Assembly (NCBI GenBank): GCA_963855995.1
Contig: OY979724.1
Location: forward strand, 12,322,032-12,386,031
Reading direction: 5' to 3'
From: Muricea muricata
Lineage: Eukaryota; Cnidaria; Anthozoa; Malacalcyonacea; Plexauridae
DNA: 64,000 nt
A program made the translations under genes and the position numbers. Positions 10,713 to 22,376 of this stretch are shown here, in pieces (the stretch's first letter is position 1; each line of letters opens with the position of its first letter). Under the pieces are notes generated by a model. The model did no database searches and was not told the DNA's origin. It saw nothing but the letters and a program-made list of their open reading frames with translations.

Positions 10713-13189
10713 TTGCATAATCTATATGTATACAAAAAGCTTATAATTATACATAATAATTAAGCTTCCAAGCAATGATCTTTGAATAATATATTTTTGC
10801 ACTTCCTAGGCAAAAATAGAAATCGATCTGAATCCTAAAGCTCGATTGTAATTTTTACAGAGAATCTGCATATCATCAGAGAAAATTAGCCTGCTATACC
10901 TATTTTTAGTTGTGTGGCAGTGGCGAAGGCAGCCCAAAATTTTGTTATGCTGGCGAATATTATTTTAATGCTCCATATTGAAAGACCGTAAATAAATGAA
11001 TAATGATGACATAGGTATACTAATATTTTGTTGAACCTGGCACTTTAAAGCAAATTTAAAAAGAATATCAACATTTGACATATGTAAAATAAAAGGAAAA
11101 CATTCCGCGAGCTTTTGGCGCGAAAGTTGACCAATCAAATTTCTCCTTTTGATATTGAATTTCGAACTGACAAGGAAATGTTTTTCAGACGAGATCCAAG
11201 AGTTTTTGCTAAAAAAAAGTTGGGAAAATGCATAAACTGGTAGCTAAAAATTAATACGTGGTACAATGAAACACAGTTGCATCGTTCTGGAATGATATTT
11301 AAAGAATTTGGGTAAAAAAGATATAAAAAATCAATATTTTGTGTGCGAAAGATCAGCCAGTATTCAAAATGGCTTCCGTACATTATAGAGTAAAGTATCG
11401 CTTTGTTTCCAATCAAACCAAGGATTTGAGGGAATATATCAAATGTTTTAAATGGAAGGTTAGTATCGTTTCTTTCTTCAAGGTCTATTTTGTGACTATG
11501 ATAGTTTTATTAGCGTGTTTTTCAGGCTCTCAATCCATCACAAATACGGCTAGCATTTAAATTCTGTAAGACTGTAACAATATTAAATTCATTACATTTA
11601 TCTCGTTAACGGCGTTTTTGATTTTTATAACAAGCATATTATTTTTCACGAAACTCATAAACACTTTTAAGCCTTACAACTGAATTAACTCTTTTGTTAA
11701 CTTTGCTTGTTTTGTTGCCTCCAGACCCCAGGATGCTTGATGCTTAAAATTATATACGGTACCATCATCATTAACACCTTCAAATATTACGTAAGGAAAA
11801 CAATGCTACATTTACGTCTTTTAATATACATAAAGTTCTCAAGTTAACTTTCGTTTAGTGTTACTTCAGTGTCTAAGTGTGAAAGTTTTGAGAGGCAAAT
11901 ATTTTGTGAACTGCAAGTATTGTAGTACATAGTGCTTGGATAATGCATACCATAACCACAGGAAATGAAGCTTTAGTTATTACAGTTGACAGGGTTTATG
12001 GCAGCAACTAGCTTTAGTCATTAACCTTGTGAATTTACATGTAAAGTATTATTAAATCATTTTAGTGAGCAAGAGGTCAGGCTCATTAATAATGTTTAGG
12101 AAGTTCATTATTAATCAGCAATGTCAACTCATACATTACTTACTAGTATTGATTAACAGGTTATACTGATAAGTTGACATTGATGGTTGATAAACTTCCC
12201 AAATTATTGAAGACAACTTATAACTCATCTGATAATAGGTCAGCAGTGTTTTTCGTTTTGTCTGTACACTTGTTAGCTGATTTTAATTTTTTTGAGGGGG
12301 GGAGGGGGGTTAATGCTACTTAACTGCATGGTACCATCATAAATTTATGAAATTTTAAACAACAACATTTTGGTGACTGACAGCATTTGGTGATTATTTA
12401 ACAAAATTTAAGTCGACAATGGAACATTTGTTTTAAGCATCAAAAAATCACATCTTTCAGCAGCCAGCTCAATACCATGAAAGCCAAAACACAAATTTAC
12501 GGCCATAATTTTCCCACTGAATGATTAATGTAACAACTCGAATTTTACATGGTGAAGACTGATTCAACAACAGCTATATAAGCCATTAATTGTTTTATCC
12601 TAACGAAAACATAATGCTGGACATGAGAAGTCTTCAAAACTTTGCCAATGACAGTTTCTTGTATGACATTCTACCTTTTGCTTTGTAGAAACTGGAAGTA
12701 TCTTGGACATTTCATAAATATGGTAATCCAATTTTTACACTGAGAAATTAGATGATCATAACAGTCAGCAACAATGTGCCAACAGTTTGGTGATTTCAGT
12801 TCTACCATGACCAGCAATGTGGGGAAATGCCACATGGTAAAAAAACTTTTGCCTGGAAAATTGCTACTACGAGGTTGGGAAACTGTTATTTTCAATGATG
12901 ACTCAACAAGTTTCAATATTGGAGAAACTACCATGATACATGTACTTAAATAAGATAAATCTAAAAGACTTACAGGTTGCATGCCCATGTCGTACAATAT
13001 GTAAATACAAAATTCTGCTAGGTTTGAAAATTAATTCCAGAAAGTTTTTCATTAGATTGACTCAGCTTCGAATTTCTGCAGTCCTAGACTGAATAAAGAT
13101 TACCATACCTATCTCTTTGAAGAGCAGGGGTACATCAAAGAGAGCATTTGGCACAATTTTGCATATTGTATCGTATCCAAAAGCTTAGA
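10713..13189. other. Interior of the 5.3 kb element
   Basis: About 2.5 kb of AT-rich DNA. The longest frames are 93 codons (11135-11416, minus) and 108 codons (12671-12997, minus). Neither shows a transposase motif, a cysteine pattern or any family I recognise. A GGGGGAGGGGGG run sits at 12296-12308. Confidence 0.4.
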
Positions 13190-13448
13190 AAAGTGCAATT
13201 AAAACAATAGATTATGAGATGACTTGTCTCGATTATTTATTGTTTGAATTGCATTCAGTGGGGAAGCCAGCCCGACATTTGGTCATGTAAATGCAAATTT
13301 TTCAGTGTTTATAGACCGTATAAGGATCCATTTCTAAAGAAATGAATAGTGATGATTTAAATTTGCATAGCATGACCAAATTGTCGGGCTGGCTTCGCTA
13401 CTGATTGCACTGGACGCTACAGAAATTTAACGTCTAAATCAGGCCTTA
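13190..13448. mobile_element. TAAGGCCTGA-family MITE, split by a nested hairpin
   Basis: The sequence TGACTTGTCT...TTATTGTTTGAATTGCATTC and the end AAATCAGGCCTTA match the 115-bp copy at 42844-42958 read in reverse. Between GCATTCAGT and the matching right part lies a second element (13263-13396). Confidence 0.55.
13263..13396. mobile_element. Nested hairpin MITE
   Basis: GAAGCCAGCCCGACATTTGG pairs with CCAAATTGTCGGGCTGGCTTC, and the pairing continues inward through TCATG and AAATGCAAATTT. Weaker pairing (CAGTGG/CTACTG) extends a few bases outward. It is non-coding and 134 bp long. Confidence 0.8.
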
Positions 13449-14623
13449 AAACTAAGCCTTCCTAGGCCTTCTTCATACTTTTGTTGAGGTCTTTATGACT
13501 GTGTTATTTAATCTGTGTTAATCTTTACGATGGTTTAATTTTCACGTTTATTTAATATAATTATCGCAAATTGTAATATGTAAATAAACAGGTTTTTCAT
13601 CACTGATCTTTTAGTTTTATATTTGACCACGATACATGCTGCCCTATAGTATTTGCATTATATTTTCTAAATTTTTGCCCATTTGGTTGGCTACACAGCT
13701 GTAACGTCAAAAAACAGGTACTGCTGGTATTATTGAAATCACCAAAATAAATACAGGAACGTTGACCTTTCGAGTCTTCCCTTGGAAGTTAGTAAAACCT
13801 ATGCTCAAAACTTACTAGGGCTCAGGGGATTTTTAAAATACCTGGAGTTTGTTGGTCTCCCTTGACCAGGTTTGCGAGCGAGAGAGCAAACTGTACGACA
13901 AAGTTATGAAGGGTAATTATCAAACGCAGAAAACTCTTTTTGATCTGCATTGCCTAGAGATTAGGCCACGTATAGCTGTCTGTATAGCAGTTTTTGTCTA
14001 TGAATACCGTGTATTGTTTCATTGCACATGGTTATAATGGTAGCATACAAGTCTGAACAGTGTGGTCGCAAGCCTTGAAATTTATTACCCTTATCTTTAC
14101 GTACAAGTTCGTCCTTAATTTAAATTTATAGCGAAAAGTTAGAATGCGCGATCGTGTAACCGTGGGCAAACCCTATTACAAACACTAACTTTGCATAGAG
14201 TTTACTTATGAGGCTAACGTGCAGCAAACCAGTTGTTGGCTTGCCACGAGTTTAACCGCAACGAAAACAAGCTTGCAAACTATACGTTTTCGTATGAATT
14301 TACCCACACGCCAATCGTGTCGCAAAATTTAGGTTTCTGTACATGTGTACCCGCAAGGCAAACCTGGCGCAAATAACCGGTTTGCAGACCCGTTTACGCG
14401 TGAGCAAATTTTAGGCCAAAACTGTCATTTTGCGAAGGTTTGCAAACAGGTTTGCACTATTCACTTCGCGACCATCGCCCGGTAGTCGAACTGGTTTGCT
14501 CGAACGGCAGATTAATGTTTTTCATACCCGGCAAAATTAGCAAATTCCGTCAAATTTCAACTTTGTAACATGATTTTCTTTAATTTTGCTTGGGTTGCAA
14601 ACCGAAAATTTTGCCCCAGATAA

Positions 14624-14892
14624 TCAAAAATAATAAAAATAATATAAAATGCTCAAAAATAACTAAAAATACTTTAAAAAAATAAAGAAAAAATACTAAA
14701 AAATATGAAATAATAATTAAAAATAATAAAAAGTAATAAAAAATACTTAAAAATTAAATAATAATAAAAAATAATTAAAAATACTAAAAACTAATCAAAA
14801 ATAATATAAAATACTCAAAAATTACTAAAAAAAACTAAAAAAGAATAAAGAAAAAATACTAAAAATAAAAAATAATAATAAAAATTAATAAA
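14624..14892. repeat. A-rich simple-sequence array, right part
   Basis: Continuation of the array at 8524-9298 after the 5.3 kb insertion, with the same TAATCAAAAATAAT and ATATAAAATGCTCAAAAATA phrases in the same order. Confidence 0.85.
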
Positions 14893-14948
14893 TGTTTCTC
14901 AAATAAATTGTTTTGAATGTCAAAGATTAAAAGTAGAAAGATGATAAT

Positions 14949-15125
14949 ATATACCTTTTAAAATTCTTTTTGCAATCTGCCAGTTTTTGTAGAAGAATGA
15001 TAAGCATCTTGTCAATCTACAAACAAATTTCAAAGCATCTTATTTAGGATATGAGTAACAAAAATGGTAAACAAAGCATAAGAAAAATATAGCAAAGCAA
15101 GAGGTTTTGTGGAAATAATTGAAAA
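14949..15125 (+). repeat. Dispersed repeat, second copy
   Basis: Partner of 4673-4850 in the same orientation. Both copies end in a short stretch with CAAG(A/T)GG followed by TTTTGTGGA or TTGTGTAA. Confidence 0.55.
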
Positions 15126-15510
15126 ATACATCAGTAAAGTATATCAAAATAACAAGGGATCTCCAAATTTTTTAGTGCAGATGCACCCAGGTTTGGATTT
15201 GCCCACTCCAGCAGCTACCTATATTGAAGTCAGCAACTAAATTATGCCTGCATGGTCTTGCATTTCTTTCTCTTATTAAAGAGAAATGTGTCTTACACTA
15301 GCAGGGTTAATAGACTCAACAAAATAGACTTCAGGGTTAACCCACATGCCAATATGTTTCTAGTAGCTCTACATGACAGCCAGGCCAATCCCTATGCACC
15401 TTGCCTACAGGAGGCACCCTTCTCAAGACCCAGGTTGGTGAAGTGTGTAAACTTCATGCAAACCCAGGTTAACACAAATGCATATCAAATGAAATTATAT
15501 TCATGGTTGT

Positions 15511-16768
15511 AAAGGTGGGTGACAGCCAAGTGCACATATTTTCTGCTCACAACAATTGGTTGGCCACTTCGTAAGTAATTTTACTTTTGCCATATTAATA
15601 CAATGTTAAAGCTAATACATATTTTTCTGATTTAAACACACTAATAATTACCTATTAAATAAGATTTGCTTTAATCTAAGTATCATAAGAAAAAAATTGC
15701 TCTGCCTAAAATAAAATAATCGCGAAGCTGTGAGTGTACATATAGAGAATAGTGCTGATCTATCGGACCGAATTGTTAAAGTTTTGCAATTCTTATAAAA
15801 GTAATATACATATGGACAGTAATATACAATTCTGTCTAGATTTTCAAGGCTCTCATGGTCTGTCTATTAGATCCTTGTTTGTTGCAGTGCAGGAAATTTA
15901 TGAAACACATAAATATGAGGATATTCAAAAAACAGTTTTAATCTTCTGTTAGTTGCAAGAAATAGGTTTTCTCTAAAGTTGGGAAGAGGAATTTCAGAAA
16001 AAAACAATTTCACAAATTCAAAGTATAGTTACAAATTAAAATTTCCATATCAACACAAAACAACAAAAAATTCACTTTTCAAGCAATTTTTTTCTACAAG
16101 CAGCACTGTGATTATTTATGCATAAAAAATTTGCATTGTAGTAGACAATGACCTTGAATTCTACCAGGCAACGAGTTTCTTCTGGCCTGAAAATAATTGC
16201 TGTGTTATGTGTCAAAATTTGGGATTAACACACTTTTCAATTTTATTTCTGGCTATTTAGAGTAAAACTTTAGCTCATATAAATTTCATTTATGATGCAA
16301 TTGATGAAATATATCAAAAACATATTTTAACCAGAAATATGATATCAAAAGTTGGTTTGGTTATCCTGTTTCTCTATTTTTCAATTAATTCAACCAGTTA
16401 CTTTAATTATAATTATGCTTTTGTTTTAATTATACTTCTTTACATCTTATCACAATCAGGAATACATTATGTGTGACTTGAGCAATGCCACAGAGCACAC
16501 AGAGGTTCAACTTCTCATTAATTATGCATACCCCTGCTTAGCCAGTGTGCTAAAGAGAGACCTTCACCCTCCTGAAACTAATCAATATTGATACTAAAAA
16601 TTTTAAGGGATAAGGCCTCTCTTTAGCACACTGGCTAAGCTATGAGAAGTTGAACCTTTGTATCCTTTGTGGCAATGCGCTCATATGGCAAACGACAGAA
16701 TTACTTCCGGAGTGGCCCACCAGTTGTTGTGCACACAACATATGCACACTCACCCGTCACCCACCTTT
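15511..16768. mobile_element. 1.26 kb inverted-repeat element
   Basis: Terminal repeats of about 60 bp: AAAGGTGGGTGAC...TTGGTTGGCCACTTC at the left, and GGAGTGGCCCACCAGTTGTT...GTCACCCACCTTT at the right, about 80 percent alike. The interior is AT-rich with no recognisable transposase and carries the nested hairpin at 16477-16683. The 66-codon frame at 15752-15952 has no family match. Confidence 0.7.
16477..16683. mobile_element. Nested hairpin MITE
   Basis: The inner arms GCTTAGCCAGTGTGCTAAAG and CTTTAGCACACTGGCTAAGC are perfect. Outer pairing covers AGGTTCAACTTCTCAT/ATGAGAAGTTGAACCT and continues with mismatches to GCAATGCCAC/GTGGCAATGC. It is 207 bp long and lies inside the 1.26 kb element. 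Confidence 0.8.
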
Positions 16769-17179
16769 AAAATCTCTGACGAAAAAATACAATGTCTTTT
16801 GATTGACCTAAATTATTAAGACACAGATTCTTCGAAAAAAATATTGTTCTACTCTTTTTGCCCCTAAAAGTTATCCATCAGAATTATATCCCACTATTGG
16901 AGAAAAAGATTTTTATTTTTTATTCTCTTATGAGTTTGACACTTTTCAGAGCCTTTAAATTGAGAAGTGATCATCGCCAAGATTGGAAAGCACAAAAATA
17001 TTAAATACTTCAACAATCAATGTACTTAATTCCAATCCTATTTCATAAAAACAGCAATCTAGTAAGCAATCTAGATATTATACTACAAATACAGATAAAA
17101 AATAAAGCATATTACCTTAAAACAAAGATATATATAGTTATACACTATTGATGAAAACCAAACAGATTGTAATTTTGAG

Positions 17180-17860
17180 CATACCACGTCGTGCACGCCG
17201 GTGCCGAGCACCGTCGGAAACCGAGGCTGGCAATTTTCTGTCGACAAATTCCGAGAAGGTTCCGCATACTAATTAGTTCTGATCTTGGCCGGTTGCTGAC
17301 TATACTGGATAAATGCCGCGAATCTCAATATACGAGCTCGAGTATGTGGTACATGAGAATCCGCACGATGTGTGAAACAATTATTGGTAAAGGTGTGGGT
17401 AACCATAGTATCATGTCCAAACTGATGAATTGATGACATTTATTTAAATGAATTATTTTTTACCTATTTGTAATAGTACCCATATAAAACCACTTCGTTT
17501 AAATATTAATATTTGGAATAATGAAGCTTATAACTGCGTATTAAATATCTGACATTATTATTGTCACATTATATCCAGAAAACGCGCGCCAATTTTAAAC
17601 ATTGCACGCGAATACCGCATTCGAGGCGCATCAAACAGAGAATGTTCAAGCAAGTATATTCGCACTGTTTGGACAAAACAAAGAGTTGGTACGCGTACAA
17701 TAAATTGCTTTTCGGTTACCAAAAAAATCGTAGCCCTGAATGTTGCAAGGCATTCAAATGCTTTCCAACAGAGGTCAAGAAGGTCAAACTTGCAGAATTG
17801 CGAGACGGTGACGGTCGCCAAATCTCATATCGGTAATTCTTCGCTGGGTCAAGAAAAAGG
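17180..17860 (+). other. CpG-richer patch with two short frames
   Basis: Frames of 80 codons (17191-17433) and 91 codons (17561-17836) lie in DNA that is visibly richer in CG dinucleotides than its surroundings. An 85-codon minus-strand frame overlaps the second. I recognise no domain in any frame. It could be a remnant exon or part of an unidentified element. I do not call a gene. Confidence 0.25.
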
Positions 17861-18011
17861 TTGTACCTAGCCTATATTAAAACGTTATAAACCTTGAATA
17901 TATACACGGTAAACTTTTTGTGCACGGGACCTATATAACTATGTGAATAATGATTACATACATATTATGCATTGTATGTATCAATTTAACTGAGTTAAAT
18001 TAAGTCTGCGA

Positions 18012-18123
18012 AAAGAACTTAGCTGAGACTCTTGTGTCAGAAAGATGCAGTCATCTTTTGCTGACAGGTTAAGAAGATGTAATCATCTTTGCTTAATCAG
18101 TTGGCGCGAGGTCTTTGTAATGA
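18012..18123 (+). repeat. 112-bp double-hairpin repeat, copy 1
   Basis: The sequence can fold as two successive hairpins. The first has outer stem TGTCAG/CTGACA (18035-18066) and inner stem AGATG/CATCT. The second has outer stem TTAAG/CTTAA (18069-18096) and the same inner stem. The second copy, 279 bp downstream, keeps both folds. It may be a short transposon, a SINE-like unit or a structured transcript; there are no clear tRNA boxes. Confidence 0.6.
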
Positions 18124-18290
18124 TCATGAAAATACTATATGTTCATATACTTTACCTGTTCGCAATTCATGTCTTGAGTTAACTGATCAAATCTGCGACC
18201 AAATAAGTATAATTATCCGAACATTATAGTCAGATTGAACTGAACACAGTCGAGCGAATTTCAAAGCAAGCTTTGTGTGTGTTCCATTAT

Positions 18291-18402
18291 AAAGAACTTA
18301 GCAGAGACTCCTGTGTCAGAAAGATGCAGTCATCTTTTGCTGACAGGTTAAGAAGATGTAGTCATCTTTGCTTAATCAGTTGACGCGAAGTCTTTGTAAT
18401 GA
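18291..18402 (+). repeat. 112-bp double-hairpin repeat, copy 2
   Basis: Same length as copy 1 with no indels and only about six substitutions. One of these (GTAATC to GTAGTC) falls in the second loop. The stems are unchanged. Confidence 0.6.
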
Positions 18403-18667
18403 AAATTATAATATGTAATAAGTGAATATAGGCCATATGTTATTGTGGTATGCACGGAAAAAGTATGAATTTTATTGCATTATATATAGCTAGTATATAC
18501 CTGAAAGCAAACTATTACAATTAAGTCACTAACTCTCTTAATGCACCGGATATATGGTTAATCCATAGGACTGCATTTACCACGTATATTCTGAAAACTA
18601 TTAACAGTAGCTGGATGCGTGTTTTTATCCAGATATTATTTCAGACAAAATTTGTTCAAAAACCAAC

Positions 18668-19318
18668 CAATGTTGCCAGATGAAATCTCAAAATATTCAT
18701 GTTGCTTACGTCAAAAGTTCACAAAAAGTTCATGTCCCTAAATTTTAAGATCGGAACTCGTGGGAATTTATCGGAGATCGTCTGGAAATGTCGGAACTTA
18801 TCAACATGTCGTCATGTCCGAAAAACCTTCACTGACTATGTTTAAATGCGAAATAAATTGCTGAAAGAATTCTTTTTTAAAATTGTCTTTAAAAAACAGG
18901 AGTGTCATTAGACTATATTTTTATGCGAGCAAATCCATTATCATCGCTACTATTGCTTTCCGACCAATCCGACATTTTGATTTTTTAAAAACACAGCGAA
19001 CAGCACAAAAAAGGCGGAAAATTTAATTTAACATAAATTATGCAAATTGTGTTCTATACTCCTATTATGGCACCTATTGTTTCTTACAGCCACTGCAAGT
19101 CGGCAAGACATTTTTCTAAACATATTACGGGTTTTTTAGTTGAATCATTGAACATTTTCATCTTGAAAAAATGAAAATATCAAAGTTCATGGAATTGTTC
19201 ATGATATTTTAAAAAGTTCACAAAAAGTTCACAAATTTTCAATCTTCAAAAAAAGTTCATGTAGAGGGTAAAAAGTTCACAAATCTGTGTGAACTTTGTT
19301 CACGATCTGGCAACACTG
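18668..19318. mobile_element. hAT-like non-autonomous element
   Basis: 651 bp flanked by an 8-bp target duplication AAACCAAC (18660-18667 and 19319-19326). Ends are CAATGTTGCCAGAT and, inverted, CAGTGTTGCCAGAT. An 8-bp duplication with 5'-CA.TG ends is the hAT hallmark. AAAGTTCACAAAAAGTTCA-type subterminal repeats cluster in the right part and occur once at the left. No transposase frame. The right palindrome arm carries the unoccupied site, so this insertion is specific to one arm. Confidence 0.8.
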
Positions 19319-19390
19319 AAACCAACAACAGAAACCAAGGCATGGTTACTAAGCTAAACGAGATCAAAGGTACTGGTAAGTAATTTCAAC

Positions 19391-19514
19391 ATGGCTTCCT
19401 TTTCTAACAAGAGTCAAAATATGAATATGGAAGATATTGGATGATATGGATTAGATATGGATGAGCTTTCTAATAATGAGGGCTTGAATATTCATGAATC
19501 GACGGAAAGTAGCG
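19391..19514 (+). pseudogene. Possible fossil first exon, left arm
   Basis: ATG in a good context (TCAACATGG) opens a frame of 42 codons interrupted once by TGA at codon 18. Reading on in the same frame gives an acidic stretch ending in ESTESS. Here the frame is cut by the 225-bp MITE; in the right arm it runs to a GAG|GTAAAT donor-like site. The protein is not recognised. This could be coincidence. Confidence 0.25.
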
Positions 19515-19739
19515 ACACAGAATAGACATAAACAGAAGGGCCACTCAGCAGTGGAACATGTCTCCCTATTTTTATGCAATTGACTGGCCAGAATAATGGC
19601 GGAACGGCCTGTTCAGCGTTCCTATTGGCCAGAAAAGGCAATTGACTGGCCAGAACCTGCATAATGAGACATGCGTGGAGACACAAACTTCAAAGGTTCC
19701 GACTCGAGTGGCCCTTCTGTTTATTTTCTGTTCTTGTGG
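19515..19739. mobile_element. 225-bp MITE with 5-bp duplication
   Basis: Flanked by TAGCG at 19510-19514 and 19740-19744. The right palindrome arm shows a single TAGCG (as CGCTA, 28020-28024). TIRs of about 30 bp end in ATAAACAGAAGGGCCACT, and the outermost parts are ACACAGAATAG and, inverted, CCACAAGAACAG. The interior holds a further inverted pair (GGCCAGAA / TTCTGGCC types). The superfamily is not assigned. Confidence 0.8.
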
Positions 19740-19930
19740 TAGCGAGGTAAATAGAATTGGTAATATTTTTTCTGAGTACAGACTGTACGACTACGTGGTT
19801 TGTTTATGAATTTCACCAGTTTAATATACGTACGGATATTGGATGATATTAATAATATTAAAATGGTGCGCGGAGTCGCAGAGATACCAGATTTATTTCG
19901 AGTGTTGAACATGATATCCTAAGAGTGAGT

Positions 19931-20150
19931 GCAGCGAACGAGGGCATTTCCTAGCACCATGTATTTTTCTGTTTATTATATAAACTACAGTGTTTTCTAC
20001 TAATATAAAACATCCAGAAGCTATTAGTTGATTGTTTGAAAAGCGATAATTTTCACATGTCATGATCTCACATTTGAGATTATCAATTTTATCAGTGCTG
20101 GAAATCTTTATGAAGCACTGTACTTTAAATAATAAGTATTGTCTGTCTAG
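19931..20150 (+). repeat. Repeat shared with 63.5 kb, left-arm copy
   Basis: From GAGTGCAGCGAACGAGGGCA through CATGTATTTTTCTGTTTATT and the CACATTTGAGATTATC stretch. The right arm has it inverted (27615-27835) and 63512-63700 has a diverged copy in plus orientation. It is therefore a dispersed repeat that predates the palindrome. Confidence 0.7.
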
Positions 20151-22376
20151 TCACGAAGGTTAGTAATTCATTGCATGTAGTGATCATGTGATGGCAAACA
20201 GGCAGGTAAAAATTCGAGATTGTATTCAACCTACAATTATAGTCCTATATAAAACCCACAAGTAAGTCTCTTTTGACTTTATTTTGTAATCAGCCGGTAT
20301 GGTCTGGAAAGTATGGCAACTAGCCACTCAAGAATTTTTGTTGTGTTCAGGTTTGCATACTTGGCTTAATACTGAACATGGTGAATATGGCCAGTGCTAG
20401 GTATCTAACATGCACACTGAAGTGCATTTGACACAGGTTTGCACACTGTACATTTGAAATTTTTGAAACCCGAGATCTTGTTAAAAACAGCCATACTTTC
20501 CAGTCTAGGTCATCAGTCCACAGTATCTGACTGCCTATCAAAGTGGATTGTTTGTACTGCACAGCCAAGATACAGTATTGGGCTGCAATTTTGATGTCTT
20601 CTAATAAATTTTCTATTAAATGTCTTCTATTAAATTGCCTATATTTTAGTCCCTATATATTTTCTATTAAGTATTTTAAATCTCAGCACATAATCTTTCC
20701 AGTCTGGACTGCAGGTTCATAAACATGAAAATTTTCGAACAATCAACATTATTGATTTCTTGTGGGTACAAGACTGTTGTTTGAAACATTTGAAAATGTG
20801 AAAATAATGCAACCGACTGTGGCTAGTTTGAAAATAAGCTAGTTAAGTGGACTATTTTTTATCACTCCCTGTATGCTATTCTTCTGCCCATGCCATCTTT
20901 TTGCAACATTCAGTAACTGTCTTATTAAGGTTAAGTTAACAGTATCTAGCCATCCACAGAAGTTTAATGTTTATTTAATCAGAAATCTTTAGTAATGTTT
21001 GGTCACTATATACTTTGGAACTTCAGTATTAGTAGAGAATAGCCAACGATAAGTCTCACTCATGTTGGGACCTATATGTTTTTGTCTCCTTGGCTGTGAC
21101 AATGCCATCATTCTAGCAGCTAAACCTGGGGCATAAAAAACGTTTGAAAAACTTCATGAGATTTAGTCTGTGCAGAGATTGTGCAGAATGGAAATATATG
21201 AGCATGCACCCCCCCCCCCCCCAATTATCAGTAATTAATATTTGATAATTATTTTTAGTCTCTGAGGCTGAGAAACAAATTCACACAATTGCCTGCATGG
21301 TAAATATTGTTTGGCCGGACCAACATTTCAGTCCTGTAAAGTATGCATTCACCAAAGGATCTGGCCTGCACAGTCATATTTGGACAATTCAGTCATCCAC
21401 GAAAATGCACAACATAAATTCCAACAAAACGTCTGGAAGCTGTTTTAGGAAAAGAAAGGAACTGTAAAAATACACACAATGGATGTGCTGTAAAGCCATG
21501 GATTAAGGATAAACAGATGTGCAACTGGATACGTGCCAGTCTCTCATGTTCTATGCTAATATACGACGTCATATCCACGAACCATGAAAGTGTTCATAAA
21601 ATCGTCAATTGATTGACATTTCTCTTTCAAATTCGTTATAAACTTTGGCTTGTGTACTCGCCAGTATACTGCGCATATGACCTGGTTTTTGTTGGCAGCA
21701 TGAGCATCAGTAAAATAAAAAGGGATAACGTTTCCAGTGAATTTTGCGAAAAAATGCTGAAAGAATTTTCTTTAAAATTTGTTTTTGTTCCGACGCACAT
21801 TTCGGTACTGTTGATTTCTTTGTTTTTTAACCGTGTGCTTATGTTCATCTTGTTAGTCAAAATCAGGTCTAATTAAATGTTCATTTATCTTATACTAAAT
21901 ATACCGTAATTAGTCAAACGAATACGGTTTTTGTTAATAATAGAATTTAATAAATAATTTCTTCTTATCTTGTGTTCAGATTTATTTATAAATCAAAATA
22001 CAATATAATAATCTTATTACGAAAAACAGTGCATGTACCATATATTTTTGCTTACCTCATACATATATTATTCAATTTTCAACATACCTTTTTCTCGCTA
22101 CTAGCCTAGTACTCACTCTTAAGCGCTTAAGATAATATTCTCCCTCTCCAAAATGCATGGTTACATAAATGTAGTTGTATACAAGACCGAATTTTGGGAG
22201 AGGTGCGCGCCTCCTCTGGGAATAGGAGAGGTGCACACCTCCCCAAAAAAAACCCCACATTCCCTTACAATTTCTCCAAAATCTGGCCTTGGTTATATGT
22301 TAACTCGGTTTTTGCATGCATGCCACTTGATTTCTTATCTTTACTTCAAAGTTCAAATGGTCATTGTGGCCATGCA
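20151..22376. repeat. Left palindrome arm, inner part
   Basis: AT-rich, non-coding as far as I can see, mirrored at 25387-27613. It contains a homopolymer C run near 21210 (G run near 26541 in the other arm). Open frames such as 21613-21876 appear in both arms because the arms are copies and show no protein family. The arm ends at GGCCATGCATGTGTC, where the 127-bp array begins. Confidence 0.85.

Larger units (their letters stand above)
9302..14620. mobile_element. 5.3 kb DNA element, TAA target duplication
   Basis: The element splits the A-rich array: joining the flanks at TAA (9299-9301 and 14621-14623) restores a phrase present intact at about 8940 in the array. Ends are CACGGGGCGAAAAATG and the inverse of TCTGGGGCAAAATTTTC. 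Both ends (9302-10088 and 14156-14610) are crowded with GCAAAC/GTTTGC words in both orientations. A 3-bp TAA duplication with GGGGC-type ends fits PIF/Harbinger. No transposase is recognisable inside, so it is either non-autonomous or decayed. The left end has an internal direct duplication of about 100 bp (9526-9628 and 9984-10088). Confidence 0.75.

Noticed and set aside
12671..12997. 108-codon frame as a Harbinger transposase remnant
   Set aside because: No RYRF, DDE or other conserved motif. Its position inside a Harbinger-like element is the only hint.
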